Positions 55,141 to 64,000 of a DNA stretch of 64,000 bases are shown piece by piece. The stretch comes from Acidimicrobiia bacterium (GTDB lineage: Bacteria > Actinomycetota > Acidimicrobiia > Acidimicrobiales > Poriferisodalaceae), in assembly GCA_022820505.1 (NCBI GenBank), contig JAJEFK010000016.1:1-64000 (forward strand), given 5' to 3'. The notes beneath the pieces are model-generated. The model was given only the letters and a program-made list of their open reading frames with translations, was not told the origin of the DNA and made no database searches. Numbering within the stretch: position 1 is the stretch's first letter; the number at the start of each line of letters is the position of its first letter. Both the position numbers and the translations under genes were made by a program.

Positions 55141-56496
55141 ATGCGCAAGGTGCTGGCGTATTCGATGCTGCTGCTGGTGGGGCTGGTGCTGTCGCAGTTC
55201 CTGCCGCAGCTGACCGGCGATCTGCATGACGGGGCGGCGACGACGATCCGGGTGCTGACCATGACCGGCCTCGCGTTCATCATGATCCACGTCGGCTTCG
55301 AGTTCCACATCGACAAGACCGATCTGCGCCAGTACGGGTGGGACTACTTCGTGGCGTTCACCGCGGCGTCGTTCCCGTGGATCTTCGTCACCGGCTACTT
55401 CGTGTTCGTGATGCTGCCGTCCGACGTGTGGGGCAACGCGGACGCGTGGAAGGAGACGCTGCTGGCGGGCAGGTTCGCCGCGCCGACCTCGGCGGGGGTG
55501 CTGTTCAGCATGCTCGCCGCAGCAGGCCTGGGCGCCACGTGGCTGTTCGGCAAGGCGCGGATACTCGCGATCTTCGACGACCTCGACACCGTGCTGCTGA
55601 TGATCCCGCTGCAGGTGCTGCTGGTCGGTCTGGCGTGGCAGCTCGGCGGCGTGGTGGTGCTCATGGCGGCGCTGCTCGTCATTGCCTATGTCTTCTTGCA
55701 CCGAGTGACGCTGCCGGTCACCTGGGGCTGGGTCGTGTTCTACGCGGCTGCGATCGTCGGCGTCAGCGAGATGCTGTACGCGCTGACGAAGGTGATCGAC
55801 CCGTCCGTCCCGATCCACATCGAGGTGCTGCTGCCGGCGTTCGTGCTGGGCTGTGTCGCCAGGCCGCGGTCGGCGGCTGCGTCGGGCGATGCCGGCACGG
55901 CCGAGGCCGATCTGCACGAGGTGCTCGAACGGCCGACCGAGCGGCGTGCCGCAGCGTGGGTCGCGGCGGTGTTCATGCTGCTCGTCGGGCTGAGCCTGCC
56001 GCAGATCTTCGAAGGCGCCGACGCGCAGCATCCCGAGCCGACCGAGGCGTCGCTGCACGCCGCCGCACCAGCCGCCTCGGTGGACGACCCGACGCTGCAC
56101 GGCGGGCAGTACGAGGGCCGCTATGTCGCGACGGTCACCGCGAGCCAGCCGCAGATGAGCTGGGGCGAGATCGCCCTGCACGTGGCGGTGCTGTCGGCGC
56201 TGAGCAATCTGGGCAAGATGTTCCCGGCGCTGTGCTACCGGCGCCAAGCGCACTGGCGAGAGCGGCTCGCGGTCGCCATCGGCATGTGGCCCAGAGGCGA
56301 GGTCGGCGCGGGCGTGCTGGTGCTGAGCCTCAGCTACGGCATCGGCGGGCCGATCGTCACCGTCGCGATGCTGTCGCTGGCGCTCAACCTGTCGCTCACC
56401 GGCGTGTTCATCTTCGTCGTCAAGAAGCTGATCGCGCCGCTGCCCCAGCCGGGCCAGCCCGAATCAGGTGCCCTCAAGCATCCCGCGCAGTATTGA
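55141..56496 (+). CDS. cation:proton antiporter (CPA-type) membrane protein
   Basis: About 12 hydrophobic segments; IRVLTMTGLAFIMIHVGFEFHID...GRFAAPTSAGVLFSMLAAAGL...VAIGMWPRGEVGAGVLVLSLSYGIGG. Confidence 0.85.
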   Translation: MRKVLAYSMLLLVGLVLSQFLPQLTGDLHDGAATTIRVLTMTGLAFIMIHVGFEFHIDKTDLRQYGWDYFVAFTAASFPWIFVTGYFVFVMLPSDVWGNADAWKETLLAGRFAAPTSAGVLFSMLAAAGLGATWLFGKARILAIFDDLDTVLLMIPLQVLLVGLAWQLGGVVVLMAALLVIAYVFLHRVTLPVTWGWVVFYAAAIVGVSEMLYALTKVIDPSVPIHIEVLLPAFVLGCVARPRSAAASGDAGTAEADLHEVLERPTERRAAAWVAAVFMLLVGLSLPQIFEGADAQHPEPTEASLHAAAPAASVDDPTLHGGQYEGRYVATVTASQPQMSWGEIALHVAVLSALSNLGKMFPALCYRRQAHWRERLAVAIGMWPRGEVGAGVLVLSLSYGIGGPIVTVAMLSLALNLSLTGVFIFVVKKLIAPLPQPGQPESGALKHPAQY

Positions 56497-57108
56497 ACGG
56501 CCCGAGTGAGCTGGGTCTCCGTCACGAGGCTCGACGCTGATGTCCACGACCGAGTACAGGGCCGGGTCGTAGCCGGTCGGCACGGCGAGGCTGCCCGGGC
56601 CGGCGGGGTCGACCACGCCGAGCGACACGAGGTCGGCGACGTTGCCTTGGTCGTCGGGCCGGATGAGCCATGCCTCAAGGTCCGCCTCGGCTTCGACAGC
56701 CGGCAGGACCGCGTCGACGATCACGATCCGGTGACCTCCGTCTCGCTCGACGAGCTCTGCGCTGGCCCGGGCCCCGGCGCCAAGCGGATCGAAGCTGTCG
56801 GGCTCGTAAGCGAGCGTGCTGCTGGCTATGACCGCATCGGGATCGCCGGTCGTAGCGGCCCATACTGCGACGCCGGCGATCGCAAGCGCCGCAGCCGCCG
56901 CGCTCGACAGCACAATGCGCCGCGCCCTGCGCCTGCGAGGCTCGAGCGGCACCACCCGGCCGTCGGGTTCGCCGCCGGCGCGCACCGCCGACTCGATGCC
57001 CTCCCACACCTCGGGCGGGGGCTGGAGCAGCTCGAGACCCTCGGCGTCGAGCCCGCGCAGCGTCGCCTCGATCTCGGCGTCGTCTCGGCTGTCGGGTCGG
57101 TCACTCAT
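56464..57108 (-). CDS. anti-sigma factor (RskA/anti-sigma-K-like C-terminal domain)
   Basis: Single TM after RRRRARRIVLSSAAAAALAIAGVAVWAA; 8-bp overlap with the upstream ECF sigma gene; C-term resembles anti-sigma-K domain. Confidence 0.82.
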   Translation of the reverse strand: MSDRPDSRDDAEIEATLRGLDAEGLELLQPPPEVWEGIESAVRAGGEPDGRVVPLEPRRRRARRIVLSSAAAAALAIAGVAVWAATTGDPDAVIASSTLAYEPDSFDPLGAGARASAELVERDGGHRIVIVDAVLPAVEAEADLEAWLIRPDDQGNVADLVSLGVVDPAGPGSLAVPTGYDPALYSVVDISVEPRDGDPAHSGRSILRGMLEGT

Positions 57109-57655
57109 CGGCCGACCCCAACTGATAGCGAATCTTGCCGAGGCCGCGATGAATGGTGCTCTTGACCGTGCCCAGCGGCAGCGAAGCCTTCTGCGCTATC
57201 TCCGAATGGGTCCAGCCCTCGAAGTAGTGCATCTCGATCACCCGGCGTGTCCGCTCGGGCAGGCGGCGCAGCGCCTCGGCGATCATCAGGCGCTCGGCGA
57301 TCTGCTCGATCTCGGCGCCGGTCGGGATCTCAGCCGGCTCCTCGCCGGAGCGTCGTTCTGAATGCCTCTTCTCGGCGCGGATGTTGTCGATGATCCGGTT
57401 CTTGGTGATCGTGACCAGCCAGCCGGCCAGGCTGCCCTTGGCAGGGTCGAACCGCTTGCGGCCCCTCCAGGCGCTGATGAACACTTCCTGGGTGACATCG
57501 TCGGCGCGGCTCTCGTCGAGCGTCCGGCAGCACAGCGTGTAGACGAGGTCTCCGTAGCGGCGGTAGACCGCCTCCAGAGCCCCCACGTCGCCCTCAACGA
57601 ACGCCTTCTCCGCGCTGTCGGTCGCCTCGTCGGCGGAACGCTGCACGACGAGAGG
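57101..57655 (-). CDS. ECF RNA polymerase sigma factor (SigK-like)
   Basis: AFVEGDVGALEAVYRRYGDLVYTLCCRTLDESRADDVTQEVFISAWRGRKRFDPAKGSLAGWLVTITKNRIID...LPERTRRVIEMHYFEGWTHSEIAQKASLPLGTVKSTIHRGLGKIR. Confidence 0.94.
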   Translation of the reverse strand, partial: PLVVQRSADEATDSAEKAFVEGDVGALEAVYRRYGDLVYTLCCRTLDESRADDVTQEVFISAWRGRKRFDPAKGSLAGWLVTITKNRIIDNIRAEKRHSERRSGEEPAEIPTGAEIEQIAERLMIAEALRRLPERTRRVIEMHYFEGWTHSEIAQKASLPLGTVKSTIHRGLGKIRYQLGSADE

Positions 57656-57734
57656 GTAGCGACGCGCCCCGATGCCCCAGATGCCGCTGCTCGCGCGGAC
57701 CACGGGCGCCTGAGCCGACGAGCGGCCAGGCGCC

Positions 57735-57772
57735 TCGGCGGGCGGGCATCAGCGCACATGCCCGCCCGCCGA
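57735..57772. terminator. strong hairpin terminator downstream of fasciclin gene
   Basis: TCGGCGGGCGGGCAT-cagcgcac-ATGCCCGCCCGCCGA, 15-bp perfect stem, 8-nt loop. Confidence 0.8.
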
Positions 57773-57785
57773 AGCCGGTACCGGC

Positions 57786-58427
57786 CTACTCCGAGGGGGG
57801 CGGGAGCAGGACGGTGTCGATGACGTGGATCACGCCGTTGGAAGCGGCTATGTCGGTTGCGATCACTGTGGCGTCGTTGACCATCACCGTCGAGCCATCG
57901 ACCGAGATGGCGATCTCGGCGCCATTGACGGTGGCCACGCTCTGGCCGTCGAGCGACACCACGACCTCCGCTGGCGCCTCGACCGGCAGCACGTGATAGG
58001 TCAGCACCGCAGCAAGCAGCTCGGTGTCCGCGAGCAGATCCTCAGCGGTCACGTCCAGCGCAGCCAACGCAGCCGCGAACGCTTCCTCGGTCGGCGCCAA
58101 CACCGTGAACGGCCCGTCGCCGCTGAGCACCTCCACCAAACCCGCAGCCTGCACCACCGCCACCAGCGTCGGGAACGAACCAGATCCCACCGCAACATCC
58201 ACAACCGTGCCCAGTGCTTCTTCTTGGGCCGGCGGCACCGTTTCCTCGGCAGGTGCTTCTGCCTCGGTCGTCGGCGTTGTCTCGGCCGCAGTCGTCGGGA
58301 CTTCACTCGTCGCCGGGGCGGCGGCAGTGCCGGGGGCTGCGGTGCTGTCGCTGTCGTCACCGCACGCAGCCGCAATGAGGACCGCTGCCAGCAACACTGC
58401 CGACAATCGAATAGCTCTTCTGGACAT
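57786..58427 (-). CDS. fasciclin-domain lipoprotein
   Basis: Lipobox AAVLIAAACGDD; GPFTVLAPTEEAFAAALAALDVTAEDLLADTELLAAVLTYHVLPVEAPAEVVVSLDGQSVATVNG...GVIHVIDTVLLPP. Confidence 0.94.
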   Translation of the reverse strand: MSRRAIRLSAVLLAAVLIAAACGDDSDSTAAPGTAAAPATSEVPTTAAETTPTTEAEAPAEETVPPAQEEALGTVVDVAVGSGSFPTLVAVVQAAGLVEVLSGDGPFTVLAPTEEAFAAALAALDVTAEDLLADTELLAAVLTYHVLPVEAPAEVVVSLDGQSVATVNGAEIAISVDGSTVMVNDATVIATDIAASNGVIHVIDTVLLPPPSE

Positions 58428-58504
58428 GTCGTCTGCTCCAAGTCTCGGGGAACTTGAAACTGACTACGGAACGACAAGCGCGACTGGTTGCAACGAGTCG
58501 CTGC

Positions 58505-60364
58505 TCATCTCGGCAGCCGCTGTGCCGACGCGGGCTCCCGCCGCTCGGCCTCGAGGCACAGCCACATTGTCTGACCGGCTGTCAATGACGCATACGAGCC
58601 CGGCACGTACACCCGGTCATCGAGCAAGTCCAGGCAGCCTTCGTCGCTGAAGCGCGCCCCAGCACTGTCGGCGGGGCACAGCCCCGACAGCGCCTCCATG
58701 TCGATGGTGAGCTGTTCGCGGGTGACGTTGGTGACCGACACCACCGTCTGGCCCCAGTCGCGTCCCCCCCGGATCACGCCGAACACGCGGGCACCCGCCT
58801 CCAGCGACACCTGGGGGCTGTCGGGGTGGAATGCCGGCTGGGCACGACGGATGAGCATGCGGTGCACGAGCTCCACCAGGGTCCTGCGCCGGATCCCATC
58901 CTGCGCGCCGAGCAAGTCGACGGCCTCGTCCAAGGTGATCTTGCGCCGGTTGATCGTGCGCTTGTTCTGCTCCACCGGCGGCAGGCCGTGCTCGGTGACG
59001 ATGCGCGGCGGCTCGCTGATCGGCGTCCAGTAGCTGGGCGTGCCCAGCAGTGCATGCACGTAGAGGGCGGGAACGCCGGCGAGGCTCAGCATGATCGTGT
59101 GCGCCGCGAGGAATTGCGCGACGCCCAGCGGGTCGCCATCGCCGGCGAAGAGATCCCACAGCGAGACGTTCAGCTCGTAGGCCTTGGGTCCCGCAGGCGT
59201 GTCGAACTCCGAATGCGTGCCGCCCGCGCTGTGTGCCGCGGCGATGAGCCGGTTGATCTCGGCGGCGCTCAGCAGCCCCTCCACCGGGCGCAGCCCGATG
59301 CCATCGTGGCTGGCGATGAAATTGAAGAACGACGTACCCGCAGGCGGCGTCTCCAGCTTGCCCAGCCATTGCTGCATCGCCACCGACGAGCCCGACAGCA
59401 TCGTGTGGGCCACCAGCGGCGGCAGGCTGAAGTTGTAGACGAGGTGGGCTTCGTCGCCCTCGCCCCAATACGCCACGTTCTGGTCGTGCGGCACGTTGGT
59501 CTCGGTGATGATGACCGAGTCGGGACAGCGTGCGTCAAGCAGCGTCCTCAGCAGCTTCACGAACTCGTGGGTCTGCGGCAGATTGACGCAGGAAGTTCCG
59601 AGCTCCTTCCAGAGATAGGCGATGGCGTCGAGCCGGAACCACCGCACGCCCGCGTCGACCAGACGGGCCACCGTGCGCAGCAAATCAAGCAGGACCTCGG
59701 GCTCAGCGAAGTCCAGATCGATCTGGTCGAAGCTGAACGTGCACCACAGCAGCCGGGGGCCGTCAGGGGTCTCGATCTCGCGCAGCAGCGGCGTCGTGCG
59801 GGGACGCACCACGCTCGACAGGTCGTCTTCGGGTTCGGCGGTGAGCAGGCAGCGGCTGCCCGGCTCTTCCCCGCCGCAGAACTGCTCCATCCACGGGTGA
59901 TCGGCGCTGACGTGGTTCACGACCAGGTCGGCCATGACCGTGTAGGTCTCGGCGAGGTCGGTGATGTCGTCCCAGGATCCCAGACGAGGGTCCACCGCAC
60001 GGTGGTCGGTGATGGCAAAACCGCCGTCTGAAGTCGCCGGGTAGAAGGGCAGCACGTGCACGACCGACACCACGTCGCCCGTCAGGTCGTCGAGCAGTTC
60101 GTGCATCGTCTGCATCGGCACCTTGCCCGCTTCGGTGATCGAGTCGGCGTAGGTGATCACCGCCACGTCGTGCTGATCCCAACGCAGGTCGGCCGCTGCA
60201 GCGACCTCAGTGCCGTCGAGCCCGAGTGTGGAGAGCACGTCGTCGACGAGACGATCGGTACGCATCGCCGGATAGATGAACTCAAGGTGGCGCCCGACCC
60301 GGCTGCGGAGATCCCCCTCGGTCACGACGTGCGGACCCCAGTCATCAGGCCAGCTCTGGGCCAA
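58505..60364 (-). CDS. GH13 (subfamily 18-like) sucrose/glucosylglycerate phosphorylase-type enzyme
   Basis: VAVITYADSITEAGKVPMQTMHELLDDLTGDVVSVVHVLPFYPATSDGGFAITDHRAVDPRLGSWDDI...DAGVRWFRLDAIAYLWKELGTSCVNLPQTHEFVKLLR. Confidence 0.88.
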   Translation of the reverse strand: MAQSWPDDWGPHVVTEGDLRSRVGRHLEFIYPAMRTDRLVDDVLSTLGLDGTEVAAAADLRWDQHDVAVITYADSITEAGKVPMQTMHELLDDLTGDVVSVVHVLPFYPATSDGGFAITDHRAVDPRLGSWDDITDLAETYTVMADLVVNHVSADHPWMEQFCGGEEPGSRCLLTAEPEDDLSSVVRPRTTPLLREIETPDGPRLLWCTFSFDQIDLDFAEPEVLLDLLRTVARLVDAGVRWFRLDAIAYLWKELGTSCVNLPQTHEFVKLLRTLLDARCPDSVIITETNVPHDQNVAYWGEGDEAHLVYNFSLPPLVAHTMLSGSSVAMQQWLGKLETPPAGTSFFNFIASHDGIGLRPVEGLLSAAEINRLIAAAHSAGGTHSEFDTPAGPKAYELNVSLWDLFAGDGDPLGVAQFLAAHTIMLSLAGVPALYVHALLGTPSYWTPISEPPRIVTEHGLPPVEQNKRTINRRKITLDEAVDLLGAQDGIRRRTLVELVHRMLIRRAQPAFHPDSPQVSLEAGARVFGVIRGGRDWGQTVVSVTNVTREQLTIDMEALSGLCPADSAGARFSDEGCLDLLDDRVYVPGSYASLTAGQTMWLCLEAERREPASAQRLPR

Positions 60365-60448
60365 TCGGGTGCGAAACTGTACTGAGCGAGACTAGTGACG
60401 TTCATCGCGCCGACCGCGTATGCGCGGTGCACCGCGTAGCGTGAAGCC

Positions 60449-62392
60449 ATGGCCGACACACTGCTGGAAACACCGGTCGAGGGAGCGGACACGCCCTCGG
60501 TTCACCCGCTGTCGATGATGACCGAAGCGGAGGCCCACGCTGCCATCGAGGTGCTGCGTCGCAGCGGGCGCATCGGCGCGGATGCGCGCTTTCACGGCTT
60601 CTGCATCTGGGAACCGCCCAAGGCCGAAGTGGCAGCGTGGACACCGGGCACTGCCACGGATAGGCGATTCGAGGTGGTGGTGCACGAGAACGGCGTGGTG
60701 CATATCGCCGTGGTGTCGGTGACCCGCGGCGAGGTGGACTCGTGGACGCACCATCCCGGCGTGGTGCCACGGGTGGGCATGGCGGAGCTGTTCGCCGTGA
60801 TGGACGCCTGCCGGAAGGACCCAAGGTTCGCCGCTGCGCTGACCAAGCGCGGCATCACCGATCCGTCGCAAGTACAGATCGACCCGTGGCCCACCGGCGA
60901 CTACGACTTCGACTTCGAAATCGGCCGGCGCGTGCAGCGCTGCATCGCCTTCTGGCGTCCGAACCCCGCCGACAACGGCTACGCGTACCCGCTCGACGGA
61001 TTGATGGTGCACATCGATGTCGACACCCTCGAAGTGCTGCGCGTCACCGATTTCGACCAATGGCCGGTGGCCTCTGAGCGCGGCAACTACGACGTCGACT
61101 CGGTCACCGAGGACTTCGGGCCCATGCGCACCGATCTGCGCCCGATCGAGATCACCCAGCCCGAGGGCACCAGCTTCACCCTCGAAGACAACGAGCTGTG
61201 CTGGCAGAAGTGGTCGATGCGCGTCGTCATGGACGACACCGAGGGCTTGGTCCTGCACCGCATTGCCTACGACGACGGGGGCCGGGTACGGCCCATCATC
61301 GACCGGGCGTCGCTGGCCGAGATGGTGGTGCCCTACGGCGACACCCGGCCGTCGCAGACGTTCAAGCACGCGCTCGACTCGGGCGAGTTCGGCCTCGGCC
61401 TGATGAACAACTCGTTGCAGCTCGGCTGCGACTGCCTGGGCGAGATCGTCTACCTCGACTCGACGCAGGTGTTCGACGACGGCTCGGTGGTGACCACGCC
61501 GAATGCCATCTGCATCCACGAGGAGGACTTCGGCATCGGCTGGAAGCACTTCGACTGGAACGCCGACACCACCGAGGTGCGCCGCTCCCGCCGCCTGGTG
61601 GTGAGCGCCATCCACACGGTCGGCAACTACGAGTACGGGTTCTTCTGGTACTTCTACCTCGACGGCACGATCCGCTACGAGGTGAAGCTGACCGGCATCC
61701 TCACCACGCGGTCACACCGCGACGGCGACGACCTGACATTCGCCCGCCAGGTGGCGCCGCACGTGTCGGCCCCGATCCACCAGCACATCTTCTGCGTGCG
61801 GCTGGACATGGCGGTCGACGGCAATGCCAACAGCGTCGTGGAAGTCAATACCGAGGCGCTGCCGTCGGGGCCGGACAACCCGTACGGCACTGCGTTCGCT
61901 GCGCGGGAAACCGTGCTCGAGAGCGAGCTGGCAGCCCGGCGCAACACCAACTCGGCGTCGAGCCGCTACTGGCGCATCCAGAGCACGGATCACATCAACC
62001 GGCTAGGGAATCCGACCGCCTTCCGGTTGCTGCCGCCGCCCACCGCCACGATGTTTGCTGCAAACGACAGCCCGCATTCGGAGCGTGCCACGTTTGCACG
62101 GCACAACCTGTGGGTGTCGCCCACCCGGCCCGACGAGCGCTACGGCGCCGGACGGTTCCCCACGCAGCGCAACGCCGGCGACGGCCTGGAGCGCTACACG
62201 GCGGGCGACCGATCGGTGGTCGACACCGACATCACGGTGTGGCACACGTTCGGGATCACGCACGATGCGAGGCCCGAGGACTTCCCGGTGATGCCCACCG
62301 AGTACGTCGGCTTCGGGCTGGTGCCCGACGGCTTCTTCGACCGCAACCCGATGCTGGACGTGCCCCCGTCATCCAACGGCCACTGCGCCTGA
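60449..62392 (+). CDS. primary-amine oxidase (copper/TPQ)
   Basis: TPQ site VGNYEYGFFWYFYLDGTIRYEVKLTG; HQHIFCVRLDMAVDG; DFPVMPTEYVGFGLVPDGFFDRNPMLDVP. Confidence 0.96.
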   Translation: MADTLLETPVEGADTPSVHPLSMMTEAEAHAAIEVLRRSGRIGADARFHGFCIWEPPKAEVAAWTPGTATDRRFEVVVHENGVVHIAVVSVTRGEVDSWTHHPGVVPRVGMAELFAVMDACRKDPRFAAALTKRGITDPSQVQIDPWPTGDYDFDFEIGRRVQRCIAFWRPNPADNGYAYPLDGLMVHIDVDTLEVLRVTDFDQWPVASERGNYDVDSVTEDFGPMRTDLRPIEITQPEGTSFTLEDNELCWQKWSMRVVMDDTEGLVLHRIAYDDGGRVRPIIDRASLAEMVVPYGDTRPSQTFKHALDSGEFGLGLMNNSLQLGCDCLGEIVYLDSTQVFDDGSVVTTPNAICIHEEDFGIGWKHFDWNADTTEVRRSRRLVVSAIHTVGNYEYGFFWYFYLDGTIRYEVKLTGILTTRSHRDGDDLTFARQVAPHVSAPIHQHIFCVRLDMAVDGNANSVVEVNTEALPSGPDNPYGTAFAARETVLESELAARRNTNSASSRYWRIQSTDHINRLGNPTAFRLLPPPTATMFAANDSPHSERATFARHNLWVSPTRPDERYGAGRFPTQRNAGDGLERYTAGDRSVVDTDITVWHTFGITHDARPEDFPVMPTEYVGFGLVPDGFFDRNPMLDVPPSSNGHCA

Positions 62393-62455
62393 GGCTGAGC
62401 CGTCAGGCGAAGCCGGGGCCCGAGCGGCCCGTGAGCGCAGCGAACAAGAGCGGGA
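62393..62455. repeat. 63-bp dispersed repeat, copy 2
   Basis: ggctgagccgtcaggcgaagccggggcccgagcggcccgtgagcgcagcgaacaagagcggga; reverse complement matches 1015-1077 with 3 differences. Confidence 0.9.
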
Positions 62456-62501
62456 TACAACTGATAAGCCGACAGGTCCCGCCGCGGCCTACTGTGGCCG
62501 G

Positions 62502-63815
62502 ATGGCGGGAGCACCCCAATCCGACGAGCCCAGTCCGACATCTGCAGCTGGCGAACCCGATGAACTCGCGCTGACGGGCGCTGTATCTGATGGCGCCGGT
62601 CTATCCGGCGCCGAGCTCGTCGAGCACTTTTCCCCGGCGCCAGCCGAGGGCCTGCGGATAGCACCATTCCTGGACGCGATCGAGGCGCAGGCGGAAATGG
62701 CAGACCGGACCCGGTCGGTGTCGTCGGAAGTCATCGAGGCCATCCGCGGCACCGACTTCATGCGCATGTCGGCCACGCGCAACATCGGCGGTGTCGAGGA
62801 GACCATGCTGCACATGGGCCGCGAGCTCGAAGCCGTGGCAGCCCGCTGCCCGAGCCTGGCATGGTGCCTGTGGAACCACCTGTGCGTCTTCCACCTGTTC
62901 GTCGGCTCGGTGGGCCCCGAACAGCAGGACTTTCTCACCCACGTCGTGACCAACGGCCAGTGGGTGTCGTTCCCCGGCGGTGCCCGCAGTTCCGTCTACG
63001 GCCGGGTGGAGGGCGACCAGGCCATCCTGAACGGCACCGGCCGCTGGGGCACCGGCGCCCGCTACGCCGACTACTGCGGGGTGGCCTTCGCCATCACCGG
63101 CGACGACGGCAAACCGGTGAGGCCGATGGACATCCGCTTCACCATCCTGCCCACCACCACCGAAGGCATGAAGATCGACCCGTCGTGGGACGGCGCCGGT
63201 CTGCGGGCATCGGCCACCGACGATGTCCACTACACCGACGTGCCCGTCAATCTCAGCGACTGCGTGGCCTGGTTCGGCGCCAACCGTGCAGAGTCGCTGC
63301 GCACTGTGCCGGTGGTGCATCACCGCTACCGCGAGGACTGGGTGGGCATCTCCGACCTGTGGCTCTCGTTCATGGCGGTGGGCCTCGTGCGTCGGGCGCT
63401 GGCCGAAGCTGCTGACGCGGCCGGGGGCCGGCGGGTGATCATCGGAGGCAAGATGGTCGATCGGCCCACCGTGCAGGTCAACTTCGGTCGGGCGGCATCG
63501 CTGCTGGCAGCCGCCGCCGCGGCAACCGAAGCCGCCTGCAACGACGTCGACCGTCGCATCGCCGCTGGTGTCGTTCCCGACGAAGCCGACTACCTGCGGC
63601 AGATGGCAGTCACGACGATGGCCGTGGAGCAGCTCGACGAGGCCATGTCCTTGCTGCACCGCACCCAGGGCGGCACCGCGCTGCGAGAAGGCGGCGCGTT
63701 CGACCGTCGCTATCGCGACTTCCGCGCCATGCCGGTGCACATCAACGTGCACCAAGACCGGGTCACCCACCAGCTCGGCCGACACCTCCTCGGTCTCGAA
63801 CTCAACCCGTTCTGA
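62502..63815 (+). CDS. acyl-CoA dehydrogenase/flavin-dependent monooxygenase family protein
   Basis: FLDAIEAQAEMADRTRSVSSEVIEAIRGTDFMRMSATRNIGGVEETMLHMGRELEAVAARCPSLAWCLWNHLCVFHLF... Confidence 0.87.
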   Translation: MAGAPQSDEPSPTSAAGEPDELALTGAVSDGAGLSGAELVEHFSPAPAEGLRIAPFLDAIEAQAEMADRTRSVSSEVIEAIRGTDFMRMSATRNIGGVEETMLHMGRELEAVAARCPSLAWCLWNHLCVFHLFVGSVGPEQQDFLTHVVTNGQWVSFPGGARSSVYGRVEGDQAILNGTGRWGTGARYADYCGVAFAITGDDGKPVRPMDIRFTILPTTTEGMKIDPSWDGAGLRASATDDVHYTDVPVNLSDCVAWFGANRAESLRTVPVVHHRYREDWVGISDLWLSFMAVGLVRRALAEAADAAGGRRVIIGGKMVDRPTVQVNFGRAASLLAAAAAATEAACNDVDRRIAAGVVPDEADYLRQMAVTTMAVEQLDEAMSLLHRTQGGTALREGGAFDRRYRDFRAMPVHINVHQDRVTHQLGRHLLGLELNPF

Positions 63816-63922
63816 ATTGGTGGGGCGCCTGCAGACGGTGGCTGCGGGCCCAGATGGGCAAGATTAGGCTCGATAGTTGCCGCTCCGAGGTTGCCTCGCG
63901 GGCGCGAACGGAGAGGGAGATC

Positions 63923-64000
63923 ATGCGTTCGAGGACTCTGACACGACTTGCCATTGCGGTGGCCGGCGTCGCTCTGCTGGGAGCGGCGTGCGGCGGCGAC
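63923..64000 (+). CDS. N-terminus of a secreted lipoprotein (partial, runs off the right edge)
   Basis: RBS-like GAGAGGGAG; MRSRTLTRLAIAVAGVALLGAACGGD with lipobox LGAAC. Confidence 0.75.
   Translation, partial: MRSRTLTRLAIAVAGVALLGAACGGD

Noticed and set aside
54613-56253. 546-aa - strand ORF opposite photolyase/antiporter
   Set aside because: Low-complexity His/Arg/Gln-rich antisense translation; the opposite strand has clear homology.

Overview
High-GC bacterial chromosome segment, actinobacterial in flavour (mshC, sigma/anti-sigma plus fasciclin locus, GpgS-like GT81, many acyl-CoA enzymes; possibly Acidimicrobiia, not provable here). Most of it is ordinary metabolic or housekeeping DNA with about 48 supportable CDS. 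I found no tRNA, rRNA, CRISPR, integrase or IS element. Three areas stand out. (1) About 5.5-17.9 kb is a compact defence-type island with visibly lower GC in parts: a PHP+AAA/SMC-like ATPase (TrlF-type), HsdR, a two-gene XRE/ImmA-IrrE peptidase module, and an hsdM-smallORF-hsdS-Nmad2 operon. (2) About 38.0-43.1 kb is a co-directional cluster: cobalt-type nitrile hydratase (beta-alpha-accessory), then a gene split by an in-frame TGA that reads exactly H-U-G-S-C (UGSC-family selenoprotein candidate, 39865-40404), an uncharacterised ~374-aa partner, MaoC, and an acyl-CoA dehydrogenase. (3) A cobalamin riboswitch precedes btuFCD-cobO. There are also repeats and hairpins: a 63-bp near-identical dispersed element at 1015-1077 and 62393-62455 (inverted, each just after a stop codon), a 33-bp duplication of the fpg 3' end, and paired hairpins with the same loop downstream of a RecB-like nuclease. 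Family calls come from reading motifs, not from database searches.
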